This document shows, piece by piece, positions 1-10,739 of a stretch of DNA of 64,000 nucleotides. The stretch comes from Rhodotorula mucilaginosa (lineage: Eukaryota; Basidiomycota; Microbotryomycetes; Sporidiobolales; Sporidiobolaceae), in assembly GCA_034406715.1 (NCBI GenBank), contig CP137881.1, positions 372,001-436,000 of the forward strand, in the 5' to 3' direction. The position numbers and the translations under genes are program-made. The notes beneath the pieces are model-generated. The model worked only from the letters and a program-made list of their open reading frames with translations. It was not told the origin of the DNA and did not search any database. Positions within the stretch are counted from its first letter, which is position 1. Each line of letters begins with the position of its first letter.

Positions 1-131
1 AGGAGCGTGACGCGAGGCGGAGTCGCGGCAGCGGCCGCGGTCACGCCTTTACGAACGGAACCGCCTGTCGTATGACGTAGTCAGTCATCGTCAGAATCTC
101 TAGAGAACAGGAGTATCCACTCACGAGCCAT
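1..131 (-). CDS. F-box-type protein L1, 5' end only (partial)
   Basis: Only the first two exons are in the window and the gene runs off the left edge. Exon 1 is a 7-nt micro-exon (125-131, ATGGCTC). A 60-bp intron (65-124, GTGAGT..CAG) follows, and exon 2 runs from 64 leftward. The predicted start is MARGSVRKG, leading into an Ala-rich stretch and PPRVTLL, which is the sequence just before the F-box in the paralogue L3. The exon-1 length, the intron length and phase 1 are the same as in L3, and the DNA from 1 to about 480 matches 4,249-4,730. L1 is therefore the sister of L3 in a two-gene duplication. The role is inferred by homology only: substrate-recognition subunit of an SCF ubiquitin ligase. 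Confidence 0.7.
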
Positions 132-483
132 CTCTGCGTAGTCTCGGCAGCCGTAGTTGACGAGTTGATGATGAGCGAGTGTCTGTCGGGGGTAATCGAG
201 ACAATTTTGGAGACTAGCGTAGCGACGTTCAAAGCAACGACCGAGCTCCTTGTGTACGCTCGGAGCGGTGCACGACTCGCAGCAGCGTCGTGACCGTCAA
301 CTGCAAGAGAAGAATCGATGGAGAAGTCTTTCTCCCTTCCGTAACGACGAGTTCGACGCCTAGTCTTTATTTGCAAGGGCGATATGAACAGGAACGCAAG
401 AATCCACGGTCAAGCTAGCACAGATTGAAATACATCAAATTCGTTACGAACTAAGAACTCCGCAGCGCCACGCGACTCAACTC
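132..483. promoter_or_regulatory. L1 promoter and L2 3' flank
   Basis: This 352-bp gap lies upstream of L1 and downstream of the stop of L2, both on the minus strand. It repeats the layout of 4,370-4,730: a stretch near 150-185 resembles the L3 upstream region near 4,390-4,430, and the 3' flank near 425-470 (catcaaattcgttacg) resembles those after L4 (near 4,677) and L5 (near 6,558). No separate gene is seen. Confidence 0.5.
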
Positions 484-1988
484 CTAGAAAAGCGTCCACC
501 GCTCAAGCGCAAAGTCGTCCGCCGTGTTGGCCCGCGTCCACCGAAGCTCGCGACGCCTGTCGCTACCCTGGATGCGAAGGTCGCGGATCTGCGTTTGGTG
601 TCGGACGAGGTGGACTGTGGCGATCAAGTTTCGACCCTTGCAGGTCCATTCTTCTTCGTCGCACTCGATAAAGTCGTCGAGGTCGAACATTTCACAGCAG
701 TCGCATGCGCATGCGGTGAAGTCCATGCCGGCTATGGTGAGCGAGATGAGTTTGCCGCAGCGTTGCAGAACGTATTCCAAATTCTCCAGTCGGTGCTGCA
801 GACCAATGCGGGTCAGACTCTCTTCCCAGCCCGCACCTTGGCTAGGTATGACACGCACCGGCACGAGATCTTCTTGCGAGACAGAGAGGCTCAGATGAGT
901 CAGGGCAGGCCACCCTCCACGGACGCTGAACATATTGAGGTCGTGCTCCGGACAGTCGATGATCAAAGCCGTCACCTCGCAATTCTGGAATGCGCATATG
1001 AGTGTGTCGAGAAAGTCGTCGTAGTTGGTAGAGACGCCCGTGCTGATTGTGAAATCAAGCTCCTGTAGACTCATCGCTTTCGATCCGTTGAGACTCTGTT
1101 TGCGTAAAGTGGTCAGCAACTGCAGCAAGGATGCCTGTGCCGAAGAGTCACGTACCTGTTCGCCAAGCCGCCGAATACAAGCCTCAATCACAGCCCCATT
1201 GTCCAAGCAGAAGTTCAGTGTGAGCTTCTGCAGAGAGTTCCACGGCAGGATGGCAAGCTCGGTATCGGTTTCATTCAAGAAAACCAGCTCGAGGGTCGTC
1301 ACGCCGGCTTGCTGCAGATTGGTTGCGGTCACTTCGTCGAGAGCAGCAGCATCCAGCACTATGTTGCTGATTGTGGATGGAAGCCGGCAGGAGTCGATCG
1401 GGAGGCTCTGCGCAGTCACTTCAAGTCGACGCAGATTGATGCAGTGCTCGAACACAAGCTGCAGGCCGTGCGTTGAAGTTGCCGAGCTTGTCGTCGGCCC
1501 CATAAGCTCGTTGTCGTAGCGATCTACCAGGCGAAGGCTTAAAGACTGGAGATTCGGCAGGTTCGCAAGCGCAGCATAGACTAGCGATTCCGAGTCGCGA
1601 CGGATGCAGATCTTGAGATCCCGCACGAATTGGCATTTGCTTGGGCCCGAAACTAAGAGGTTCACCAATAGCGTTGTCGTGTGTTCGTGCTTCGAAGTGC
1701 GGCTGATCGTACGGGACCATAGGCGTTCCAAGAGCGTCGAGACGCGTTTGCAGATGAGGAGATGAGAAGCGCGAAGCTTTCTTCCCCGCTCTTGCTTCCG
1801 GCCAAGGTGGTATTCGGTGAAGATGCGCTCGATGAGCTCGTCCGGCAGGCTGAGCAGCGACGTCGCTGGCGTGGCCGAGGCACCTGTGAGTTGGAAGTGG
1901 GGAAGAAGAGAGGGGTCGTGAGCCCTCCCTCGCCGAAACGGCGCCGAACTCCTGAGGGAGCATGCGTACGGGAGTTCTGTGTAGCCAT
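484..1988 (-). CDS. F-box-type protein L2 (431 aa)
   Basis: Four exons on the minus strand: 1970-1988 (19-nt micro-exon, MATQNS), 1156-1883, 859-1095 and 484-795. The introns are 86, 60 and 63 bp, in phases 1, 0 and 0, with GTACGC, GTACGT and GTGCGT donors and CAG acceptors. The joined frame is open for 431 residues and ends RWTLF. Residues about 14-60 (SLLSLPDELIERIFTEY..ICKRVSTLLERLW) look like an F-box, followed by short leucine-rich strands such as LPNLQSLSLRLV. An F-box binds Skp1, so the protein probably recruits a target to an SCF ubiquitin ligase; the target is unknown. L4 and L5 are its close relatives, with the same exon sizes and the same C-terminal block (LRWTR..RWTLF). Introns 2 and 3 are multiples of three and open, so a naive reading would run through them. 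Confidence 0.82.
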
Positions 1989-2935
1989 GGCTCGACTGAT
2001 CTTGCGCTGTACCACCTGCGCGTGACGTATCGAGACGGGCGAGTCGAGCAGGATCGTGGCTCGGTGCGGACTCGGAGTCCGCTCGTTCGGCAGACGAGCG
2101 GTCGCGTTGATGGCGGAGATGAGCACAGACAAGCGATAAAGATTGCAAGCGCCAAAGAGCAGCCGGAGATCGAGTTCAGGCGCAAGAGCGGGGGGAGAGA
2201 AAGGAAGCCCCAAACGGTCGCACCTCGAGCAGACTCGAGCTCGGCAACGCATCGATATCGCTCGGACAGAACAACTGTATTGCAAGCCAGAAAGGTACAA
2301 GAAAGTACGTAGGGAACCGGTACGCAGAACGTACTCCGAAAGCAAGGGTCAGCTCACGAGCTCGGTGGCGATTGACTCCCTTTTTTTTCCACTCTTGGGC
2401 GTCAACGAAACCTGGGTCCCTTCCCGCGGCGAATCTGACCGTACGGTCCATGTAGACGTTTGGAAAAAGCTGCGTAAATCCAGTTCAAGACTTCTCAGAA
2501 TCTACGAGCCTGTCGGACATTTCTCCCCATCGTCAAGTTTCCGCTCTCGCCACTTTGGATCACACTGACCTTGTCCGCCCCGTCCAGACTTCCTTTGGCC
2601 AGCTACTCAAGCCCAGGACCCAGAGCTACTACTTTCGGGGCCCTCAGAGTGCAACTTCCGGACCTGTGGATATGACGCGCTGATCCGGCAAAGAATCAAC
2701 TCTCTCGCAAGAAAGGATCCAGCCCGGCCGAAGCGTATATGTTCTCCTCACGGAATAGCACAAGTAAAAAAGCAGTCAGATTGCAGTCACGGACAATCAA
2801 GCAGTCAAGCTTCTCAAGCGCGCAACCACACCCACCTCGCCGATCCGCCACCGACAGCTCCGTGCTCCACCGCCCCGCCAGCTCCTGCGGACCTCCGCTC
2901 ACACATTTGTCCCTTCGTGACGGAGCCGAGGAAGC
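1989..2935. other. L2 upstream region and L3 3' flank (no gene seen)
   Basis: This 947-bp stretch lies between the L2 start and the L3 stop. Open frames here are short, overlap on both strands and match none of the paralogues. The part next to 1,989 is expected to be the L2 promoter. I see no RNA gene or mobile element. Confidence 0.4.
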
Positions 2936-4369
2936 TTAACGCTTGACGACGTATCGATCGGCTTGGAACTCCTCTGTGCGCGTCGATCGGTGCCAGCGCA
3001 CTCCGCTACCCATCGAGCGACAGACGCAGATCCGAAGAATCTTTGTACCATCGCGAAGGAGATGAATGAGGGTGTAGAGTACTGGAATGGTAGCGTAGGA
3101 GGCGACCAGATTGGGCTCGTCGATGCTGATTTGGCTCGGGCCGCCTTCACCAGTCCAGTCGAAATCGATAAGCGTGAGATCGCGCAACTGCCGCAACGTT
3201 TGAAGCAAATGGACCAGCCAGCTCATTCGATACTGCCACAAGATTGCGAGCTGTTAGCTTCTAGCAGTACAGCAGAGGTGCACGAAATGAACCACGCACA
3301 CGCTCTGTCAGGTTTGTTGTGACGCGAAGAGTGAGCTTGTTCAGAAACGCCCAGGGGAGTTCCCTCGAGCTGGGGAGTGATAGATAAGGTCCATAATCAA
3401 GCTCGAGCTCTTCGACCGGCGCCCGAGAAAAACATGCAAAGAGGCTTTCGCAAATGTCGTGGTTGGCTGGGTCTGCCTTCGAAAGTATGATCTTGAAGCG
3501 CTGCAATCCTTCAAAGTCTTCGATTTGACCAGTCTGGTGACCAGGCCAACAATGAGAAGCTTGCTCCTACTGGGCCTCAATAACGGAATGCGCACCTGGT
3601 TCGCCACTTTGCGCAAAAAGAGCTCGGGGGTACTCGACAGCTGCGGGTCGACGATGAACTCGAGCGCGTTGAGGGTATCCCAGTTGTACTCGCATTCGGT
3701 CGGGTCTGAGTCGACATCGATCCGCAGCGTGAGCTGTTCGAGCGAGCGGAAGTTCAAAAGGACGTGAGAGCTAATTGGCAAATCCATCTTGCGAATCAGG
3801 GGTCGCGGGCTCATGCGGATGAGCCCTGTCTTTGGCGACAAGATATGCAGATGGCTGAGAGTGGTGAGACTCTCCACAGCCAACATGGCCTCGTTCGAGT
3901 ACGTGACTCGAACCTGATTTTTGCCGGACGTCTCGCGCAAGCGGAGAGTTTGCAATTTCGAGAGGTGGAGGAACAGCGCAAGTTTCCACGCCGGGGGATC
4001 GGCTTCGAGCTGGAGCTGGAGGTCTTTGACGTGCGCGAGTGCCGTCGGATGTTCGAGCATCTTGGCGCAGTACTCGTCGGTCTTGGGCTCGGGAACCACG
4101 AGGACCGAGAGCCAGATCGGTCGGGCGATCGCGTACAGGCGCTTGCAGATCTGCAAGAAGTGCGTCGGCGGCGTTCCGATCCTGCGGTGCTGGTACCGTG
4201 TATGCAGGGCGGTAAAGACTTGTGCGAGAATCTCGTCGGGGAGGCTTAGGAGCGTGACGCGAGGCGGGGCGGCGGCGGCGGATGCTGCTGCGCGGGTCGA
4301 GCCTGTTGCCAGACCTGGTGAGCTACCAGCTCGTAGGGTGAATCGCGGGTCCATACACTCACGGGCCAT
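2936..4369 (-). CDS. F-box-type protein L3 (414 aa)
   Basis: Four exons: 4363-4369 (7 nt, ATGGCCC), 3596-4302, 3300-3533 and 2936-3232. The introns are 60, 62 and 67 bp, phases 1, 0 and 0. The joined product begins MARSTRAAAS and has an F-box at about residues 20-65 (LLSLPDEILAQVFTAL..ICKRLYAIARPIWLS), followed by leucine-rich segments. The ARPIWLS stretch also occurs in the right-hand array genes R1-R4, so L3 links the two arrays. L3 differs clearly from L2, L4 and L5 in its C-terminal half and forms a subgroup with L1. The start is set by the conserved micro-exon: without splicing, the first intron reads open in one frame and would give a false longer N-terminus. Role inferred: SCF adaptor with unknown substrate. 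Confidence 0.8.
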
Positions 4370-4730
4370 GTGTGCGTGATGGCGGCAGCTGAAGAGATGA
4401 CGAGTTGATGTTGAGCGAGTCGTCTCTCGCACGAGCAAAGACGGCGGGAAGGCGTAGCGGCGGCTGAGATGACGAAAATAGCTCTTTGCTCCCGTTCGAA
4501 GCCGCGCACGATCCGAGCAAACACGAGGCGGAAGATGGGGAAAAGAGGAAAGCGCTTCCGTTGCGAACGCGCGACGGACCTCGACAAGCGGGAGCTGAGC
4601 GACTTTTGAAAACTGGCAGACTCTTTAGGGAAGGGACTGGCAAGACTATGCGTTCACACTATGGACAGGTCGGAACGCATCAAATCCGCTACAAAGAGAG
4701 ATCTCCGAAGCACAAGCGATCCAAGATTCC
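4370..4730. promoter_or_regulatory. L3 promoter and L4 3' flank
   Basis: This 361-bp spacer is the duplicate of 132-483. It holds the L3 upstream region next to 4,370 and the L4 3' flank near 4,677-4,730, where the motif catcaaatccgctac recurs. No gene is seen. Confidence 0.5.
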
Positions 4731-6235
4731 TCAGAAAAGCGTCCACTGCTCGACCGTAAAGTCTTCCGTCGCACTCGCCCTCGTCCACCGAAGCTCGCCT
4801 CTCCCGTCGGTGGCTTGGATGCGCAGGTCACAGATCTTCGTCCGGCGGCGAACGAGGTAGATGACGGCGACCAAGTTCCGACCTCGAGGCGACCACTCTT
4901 CTTCGTCGACCTCAAAAAACTCCTCAATGCATACGTAGAAGCACTCGCAGATGCTGAAGTCGAATCCACGTAGAGTGAGCGACCCGAGCTCGTTGCAGTG
5001 CTGCAAAACGTCCTCAAAGTCCTCGAGTCGGTGCTGAATGTCAGTTCGACGTCAGTTCCCAGCTGGCTGAACCCTTTAACCAGGTCGAGTACACACAGTC
5101 CAGAAGTCTTGTTCTGGGATGTGCAAGCTGAGATGCTTTAGGGCGGACCAGTCTCCGTCGAGCTGGAAATCAAGGCCGGATTGGACGGAATAGAGGGTGA
5201 GGTCCGTCATCGGGCACTGCTTGAACGCGCATCGGAGGCGGTCCAGTACCGGATCCTCGGAATCGTGTATTCCATCCTGTAACTTCACCTCGAGCGCTTG
5301 TAAGTTGGTAGCTTTCGATCCATCGAGACTCTGCGTTCGCGAAAGAGGTTAAAAGTGGAAGCGAACAAAGTCTGTTCTGTAGAGTACACGTACCTGTTGG
5401 GCAAGGCTCAGAATACAGCTCGTGATCTCTTCCAGATCGTCATAGTGGAAGACGAGAACAAGCCTCCGCAACAAGCTCCACGGCAGGTCGGCGAGATCGA
5501 TAGCGTCTCCTTCCCGATGAAAGTGAAGTTCGAATTTTGTGATGCCGGCCTGCTGCAGGTTGTCGGCGGTGGAAGCGTCAAAGGAGCCAGCATCGAGTGC
5601 TATGTCGCTGATCGTTGTTGGCAGCGGGCAAACCTTCAGAGGAAGGCTCTGCGAAGTGACCTGAAGGCGACGTAAATTGACGCAGTGCTCGAACACACGT
5701 TTCAGGCCGCTCCTCGAGTCTGCCGAGTCCATGGGCGCCCCTTTGAAGTCTTGTAGGTTGTCACCGACGAGGCGAAGACACAGAGAATGGAGGCTCGGAA
5801 GGTCGGCGAGGGCAGCGTAAACGAGCAAGGTGGAGTCGGGATGAACGTAGATCTCGAGGTCGCGCACAGCAGCGCGCTTGTTTGGGTGCCAGTTGATCAG
5901 ATTCGCCAAGAACGATTCCGTCTTCTTGCGCGAAGCGTGGAAGCGGATCGTTTGGAGCCACAAGCGTTCCACGAGCGTCGAGACGCGTTTGCAGATGATG
6001 AGAATCGGGTTGCGGGGCTGCTGGACGTGCGCTTGCCTTTCTTCGAGGTAGTACTCGGTGAAAATGCGCTCGAGAAGTTCGTCGGGTAGGCTCAGCAGCG
6101 ACGTCGGTGGCTTGGCATCGACATCCGGGACTTCTGAAAGTGGGAAAGATGAGGGGGTGGTGAGCTCTTTTCTCGTGAACTCGGCGCCGGCCGGCTGAGC
6201 AGCCAGATGCACGCACGTGATTTATGCATAGCCAT
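4731..6235 (-). CDS. F-box-type protein L4 (431 aa)
   Basis: Four exons: 6217-6235 (19 nt, MAMHKS), 5394-6133, 5097-5330 and 4731-5033. The introns are 83, 63 and 63 bp, phases 1, 0 and 0. The F-box region lies at about residues 15-62 (SLLSLPDELLERIFTEYYL..ICKRVSTLVERLW), followed by weak leucine-rich repeats (LADLPSLHSLCLRLV, WSALKHLSLHI) and the subgroup C-terminus ending EQWTLF. It has the same length as L2 and the same exon sizes within a few codons. It is the intact partner of the broken L5, with which it shares long stretches of near-identical sequence. Role inferred: substrate adaptor of an SCF complex. Confidence 0.82.
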
Positions 6236-6621
6236 TCTTTCGCTAAGCGATGCGCTGGACTGCCTGCGAGACGGGCAGATCGAGCCGGATGACGATGTCG
6301 AGTTGAGCGTGTCGTCGCTCGCGCGGGCAACGACGACTGGAAAGCGTAGCGTCTGTCGAGGCGACAAATGTAGCTCTGCGCTAACCTCAAGAGCGGTGTA
6401 CCACTTGGAGCAGAGGTGACGGAGAAAGATGAAAGCGCTTCCGTCGCAATTGGAAAGTCGCGACAAGCCTCTGCCTTGACAAGCAGCAGCTCCGATGAGT
6501 CAAGCTAGCAAGAACGACACGCGAGAGCATGCGGTCAAGCTATCAACAGATCGGAATGCGTCAAATCCGCTACGAAGAAAGAACTCCGAAGTCGCAAGCG
6601 AGAATGTTCAAAATTCAATTC
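6236..6621. other. L4 promoter and L5 3' flank
   Basis: This 386-bp spacer holds the L4 upstream region and, near 6,550-6,600, the 3' flank of L5 with the recurring block gcgtcaaatccgctac. No gene is seen. Confidence 0.4.
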
Positions 6622-8123
6622 CTAGAAAAGCGTCCACCGCCCAAGCGCAAAGTCATCCGCCCCGTCCGTCCTCGTCCACCGAAGCTCGTGACACCCGTCG
6701 TCGCTCTGGATGCGGAGGTCAAGGATCTCCGTCTGGTGGCGAACGAGGTAGACGACGGCAATCAAGTTCCGACCTTCCGGCAACCAGTCTTTTTCGTCGA
6801 GTCCGATGAAGATGTCAACATCCATGTAACAGCATTCGCAGCTGCTGTAGTCAAACGCGCGTAGAGTGAGCGATAGGAGGTTGTCGCAGTGCCCTAATAC
6901 GGAAGCAAAGTCTTCGAAGCGGTGCTGAACGGAACACGGCGTTAGTGTTAGTCTGCTCTACTGCTCGAGCCCCCCGGAATGTCGAACCACATACACTCAG
7001 GAGGTCGTATTGGTGAACGTGAAAGCTGAGATGCCTCAGAGCGGACCAGTCTTCATCGAGCTGGAGAACGGGGCCAGTTGCGTTCGAAAACAGAGCGAGA
7101 TGCGTTAGCGAGCACTGCTGGAACGCGCATCGGAGATGATCTAGAATCGTTTCGCCGGAACCGTCTCCTCCGTCCAAGAGCTTGATTTCGAGCGCTTGTA
7201 GGTTGGTAGCTTTCGATCCATCGAGACTCTGCGTTCGCGAAAAAGGTCAAAAGCGGAAGCGAACCATGTCTGTTCTGTAGAGTACACGTACCTGTTGGGC
7301 AAGGCTTCGAATACAGCTCGAGATCTCTTCCAGATCGTCGTAGTGGAAGACGAGAACAAGCCTGCGGAACAAGCTCCACGGCAGGTCGGCGAGATCGGTA
7401 GCGTCTCCTTCCCGATGAAAGTGAAGTTCGAAGTTTGTGATGCCGGCCTGCTGCAAGTTGTCGGCCGTTGATACGTCAAAAGATCCCGCGTCCAAAGCTA
7501 TGTCGTTGATTGTCGTTGGAAGCCGGCAGCTCTCAGAGGAAGACATTGCGAAGTCACCTGAAGGCGACGTAAATTGACGCAGTGCTCGAACACACGTTGC
7601 AGACCGTTCCTCGAGTCTGCCGAGCCCATGGGCGCCCCTTTGAAGTCTTGTAGGTTGTCATCGACGAGGCGAAGGCACAGAGAATGGAGGCTCGGAAGGT
7701 CGGCGAGGGCAGCGTAGACGAGCACGGTGGAGTCGGGATGAACGTAGATCTCGAGGTCGCGGACAGCGGCGCGCTTGTTTGGCTGCGAGTTGATCAGATT
7801 CGCCAAGAACGATTCCGTCTTCTTGCGCGAAGCGTGGAAGCGGATCGTCTGGAGCCAGAGGCGCTCCACGAGCGTCGAGACGCGTTTGCAGATGATGAGA
7901 ATCGGGTTGCGGGGCTGCTGGACGTGCGCTTGCCTTTCTTCGAGGTAGTACTCGGTGAAGATGCGCTCGAGAAGTTCGTCGGTAGGCTGAGCAGCGACGT
8001 CGTGGGCTTCACGTCGGCGTTCGGGAGTTCTTGAAGTGGGGGAAGAGGAGTTGTCAGCTTTTTCCCGCCAGCAGAGCGTCGGTAGGCCGTACCATTATGC
8101 GTACCGGGTATGTCCACCGGCAT
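6622..8123 (-). pseudogene. F-box-type pseudogene L5
   Basis: This is a near copy of L4 with the same exon plan: a 19-nt first exon (8105-8123), then 7292-8029, 6995-7228 and 6622-6924, with introns of 75, 63 and 70 bp. Two single-base deletions relative to L4 break exon 2. One is near 7,981, inside the F-box (SLLSLP then out of frame). The other is near 7,521-7,540, after the LQVTSQ block. The reading frame is otherwise well kept up to the RWTLF end, so inactivation looks recent. A sequencing or assembly error cannot be excluded for either site, but two independent hits in one exon favour a real pseudogene. Confidence 0.72.
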
Positions 8124-8617
8124 GCTTTCTGCTGCAGTGCTGCCGCTGCGCTGGACGCCGTGCGCTCAACCTTGCGAGAGGGGCGGATCGAGCGGTCGTC
8201 GAGTAGGCGCGGTGTAGCAGACGCGCTGCGGTTCGGGGATGGCAGAGGCGAGCGCAGGCAGGTGACGAGGATTCTGGGCGGGGCGGGAGAAAACAATTCG
8301 CTCTCCAGTGCTGCTCGGGAGCGGGAGGGAAGGGGAAAAGGGAAGAGCGCTCGCAGTTGGGTTGCAACTTCGTCCGGACAAACCGAGCTTAATGCGATAC
8401 CGGGAGTATGATTAGCACGTGGATGGACGCTCAAGGGATCTCCAGGACCGATCAGACGACAAGCTCGGAGGCGACTCCCGCTCGCGCTTCTTTTCATCTT
8501 TCTTTTTGCCACTAATGGAATCGCAACGTAGGGGCTCCCTCTGGCAATTCGGCGTAAGGCTGGTGAAAGTTGAAGAGAGGCTGCCCTTGCATGTGCAAGG
8601 AGGGGCAAGACTTCCCT
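8124..8617. other. Spacer between L5 and the Rab-like gene
   Basis: This 494-bp stretch contains the L5 upstream region and the 3' untranslated region of the Rab-like gene. I see no further coding frame, RNA gene or repeat. Confidence 0.4.
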
Positions 8618-10387
8618 TCAGGAACAACACGCCTGTCTCAACTTTTCCCCGAGCGTCAAATTCTCCCTCTCCCCAATCCGAATCACGTCGTCCTGGTCCT
8701 TCCCGTCGACCCCGCCTGATCCGTTTCGGCGATGTTGATGCCGCCGATGCGGGTGCGAGTCGCGGATATAAGGCGTACCGGCGTGCTCGTCTTCGGAGAG
8801 GGCTTCGGCGCGACGGATGGTGAGGACTCGGCGGGTGAGGTATTCGAATCTGGCGGAGGGAGCGGATCTTTTGATGAGCAGTTGTAGTACAGAGAGCAGC
8901 TGAAGAGTGAGAGGGCACCCGGAAACTCACACTTCCTGCACGCCCTCACCCGTCTTGGCGCTCGTCCACCTGAAATGCCGAATCCCTTGATCCTCATACC
9001 GCTCCTCCTCTTCCTCGAGCTTGCATCCCTCCTCACCCTCAGCCTGTCCTTCACCAATCTCCTCCGCATCGCGCTCCAGCTCATCGAGATCTTGATTCTG
9101 ATCTTCAGCTTGCTCCAACCCTTCCCGCCGATGATCCGGCGCACCACCTCCTTCCTCCAAAACCGCATCGACATCCTCAGAACCGAGTAGTCGACCCTCG
9201 GGATCTCGATACGGACCGCCGATATAAACGGCGGGGGGTGCTCCCGCTGGACCGAAATGGGCCGGAGCGGGAGGCGGAGACGTCGCGTACAGGAGATCGG
9301 ACAGCGGGGCGTCGAGCTCAAAGGTGGCGGCGGTACCGGTCGTGGTCGCTGTTGCGACGGAGGCGGCGTTGGAGGAGGTTGTGGAATTCGCGGTTGAGGT
9401 GCGAGAGGTAGAGGGTCGATCGATGAGGAGGTTGGGGTCGCGGTTAGAAGAGTGAGGGTCGAGTGCGGAGGGGGCGACTTGTTCGCCATCGACGACCACT
9501 TTCGGCAACTCGTCTTGCGCAATTGAAGTTGTTGAGGATGTCGCTCTGGCAGCAGCGAGCTTTTGTCGGCGTCGGGCGGCGGCTTCTTTGCTGCCTTTCG
9601 GCGGGAGCACCTCGACGCTGACCGTCGGAGGCGGCCGAGCCTGCTCGACCCCATTCCCGACTCTGGCTGCTCGTCTCCGTTTCTGTTTGTCGCCGTTGCT
9701 CCCTCCTACCTCGACCACCCTCCGCGGCATCAATTTCCGCAACGCCCGTTCCACCTCGTCCTGAATCTCCCTCGCACGTTTCTCTCGCTCCGGATCCCCT
9801 CGAACTTCATCCGCCTTGGTCCCGACACACGCCCAGCTGAACAACCTCGGATCGTCGACAGGGCATTTGGTGCTGAATTCGTGGAACCACGTCGTGATGG
9901 ATTCGGCGGTCTTGGTGGGAGAGAGGGAGGAGGCGAGGGAGTAGAGGAGGAGACAGGCGTCGGAGGAGCGGTAAAACGCTGGGGCGAGCGAGCGGAAGCG
10001 TTCCTGGCCTGAACTGAGGGAGTCAGCCACTTGAGCGAAACTACGCTCGAGACGCGCCGTTAGAGGCAGCAACTCACCTGCCGTGTCCCAAACTTGCAGC
10101 CGCGCCTCGTCCGGTCCTCGCGGTTCCGCTTCGGTCTCATTGCCATCCTCGGCGTCGATATCATATCCCGGCACCCGATCAACCTGGACTACTCTCCCCA
10201 AAAAGTCGCATCCGATCGTGGCTCTGTAGATGCCGGTGAAGCGGTCCCGGATGAAGCGTTCTCGGAAGGCGGTTTTGCCGGTCGCGGCGTCTCCGATGAG
10301 GACGAATTTGAGGATGGTCGGTGGTGCAGACGGGATGGGCGCTTCTGGCTGCGAGGGCGGAGGAGCAGAGAGCGGATGCGAAGCCAT
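8618..10387 (-). CDS. Rab-like small GTPase with a large internal insertion (539 aa)
   Basis: Three exons: 10078-10387, 8931-10008 and 8618-8849, with introns of 69 bp (inside WDTAG|QERF) and 81 bp. G-box motifs are clear: P-loop GDAATGKT (32-39), TIGCDF in switch I (57-62), DTAGQE (101-106) and SAK (453-455). The G4 motif is TKAD (167-170) in place of NKxD. About 280 residues of charged, Ser/Thr- and Ala-rich sequence separate G4 from G5, where Rabs normally have about 30. The C-terminus is QACCS, a geranylgeranylation-type double cysteine, visible only after the second splice. The protein is probably a membrane-anchored traffic GTPase; the TIGCDF and DTAGQERF context is Rab-like rather than Ras- or Rho-like, but the subfamily is not clear. 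The gene is single-copy here and separates the two F-box arrays. Confidence 0.88.
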
Positions 10388-10739
10388 GACGACCGCACGT
10401 CTCTCTCTGGGTCTCGGCGTAGAGGAGCGTAAGCGAGGGCGGCTAGACGTGGATCCTTGGCAATGGCTAGCTGTGCTATCCCGTGCTCCTTATGTACCGC
10501 CAGACCCTGCAGGGCGTCGAGCGCAGAGCGGGTGACGAAACGAGGCAACCCGCCTCCTCCTCGATCGAATTCGGCTCCACGCGGCCGACTCACGCGGAAG
10601 CAGAAATGTCTCATCGCCCGAAGCGAGCGTCTGCTCTCTTCAGTCTCTCGGAAGCTGGTGGCTCGCGAGAGCAGCTGGACCGCATTTTCAGGCAATCAAG
10701 TCGATCAGCCTGAGAGCGTGTTGATCCCCGCGCCTCGCA
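10388..10739. promoter_or_regulatory. Divergent promoter, Rab-like gene / F-box R1
   Basis: This 352-bp region separates the start of the Rab-like gene (minus) from that of R1 (plus). It contains ACGCGGAAGCA at 10,592-10,602 within a block (GGCCGACTCACGCGGAAGCA) that is repeated upstream of R2 (12,538-12,557). Confidence 0.5.
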
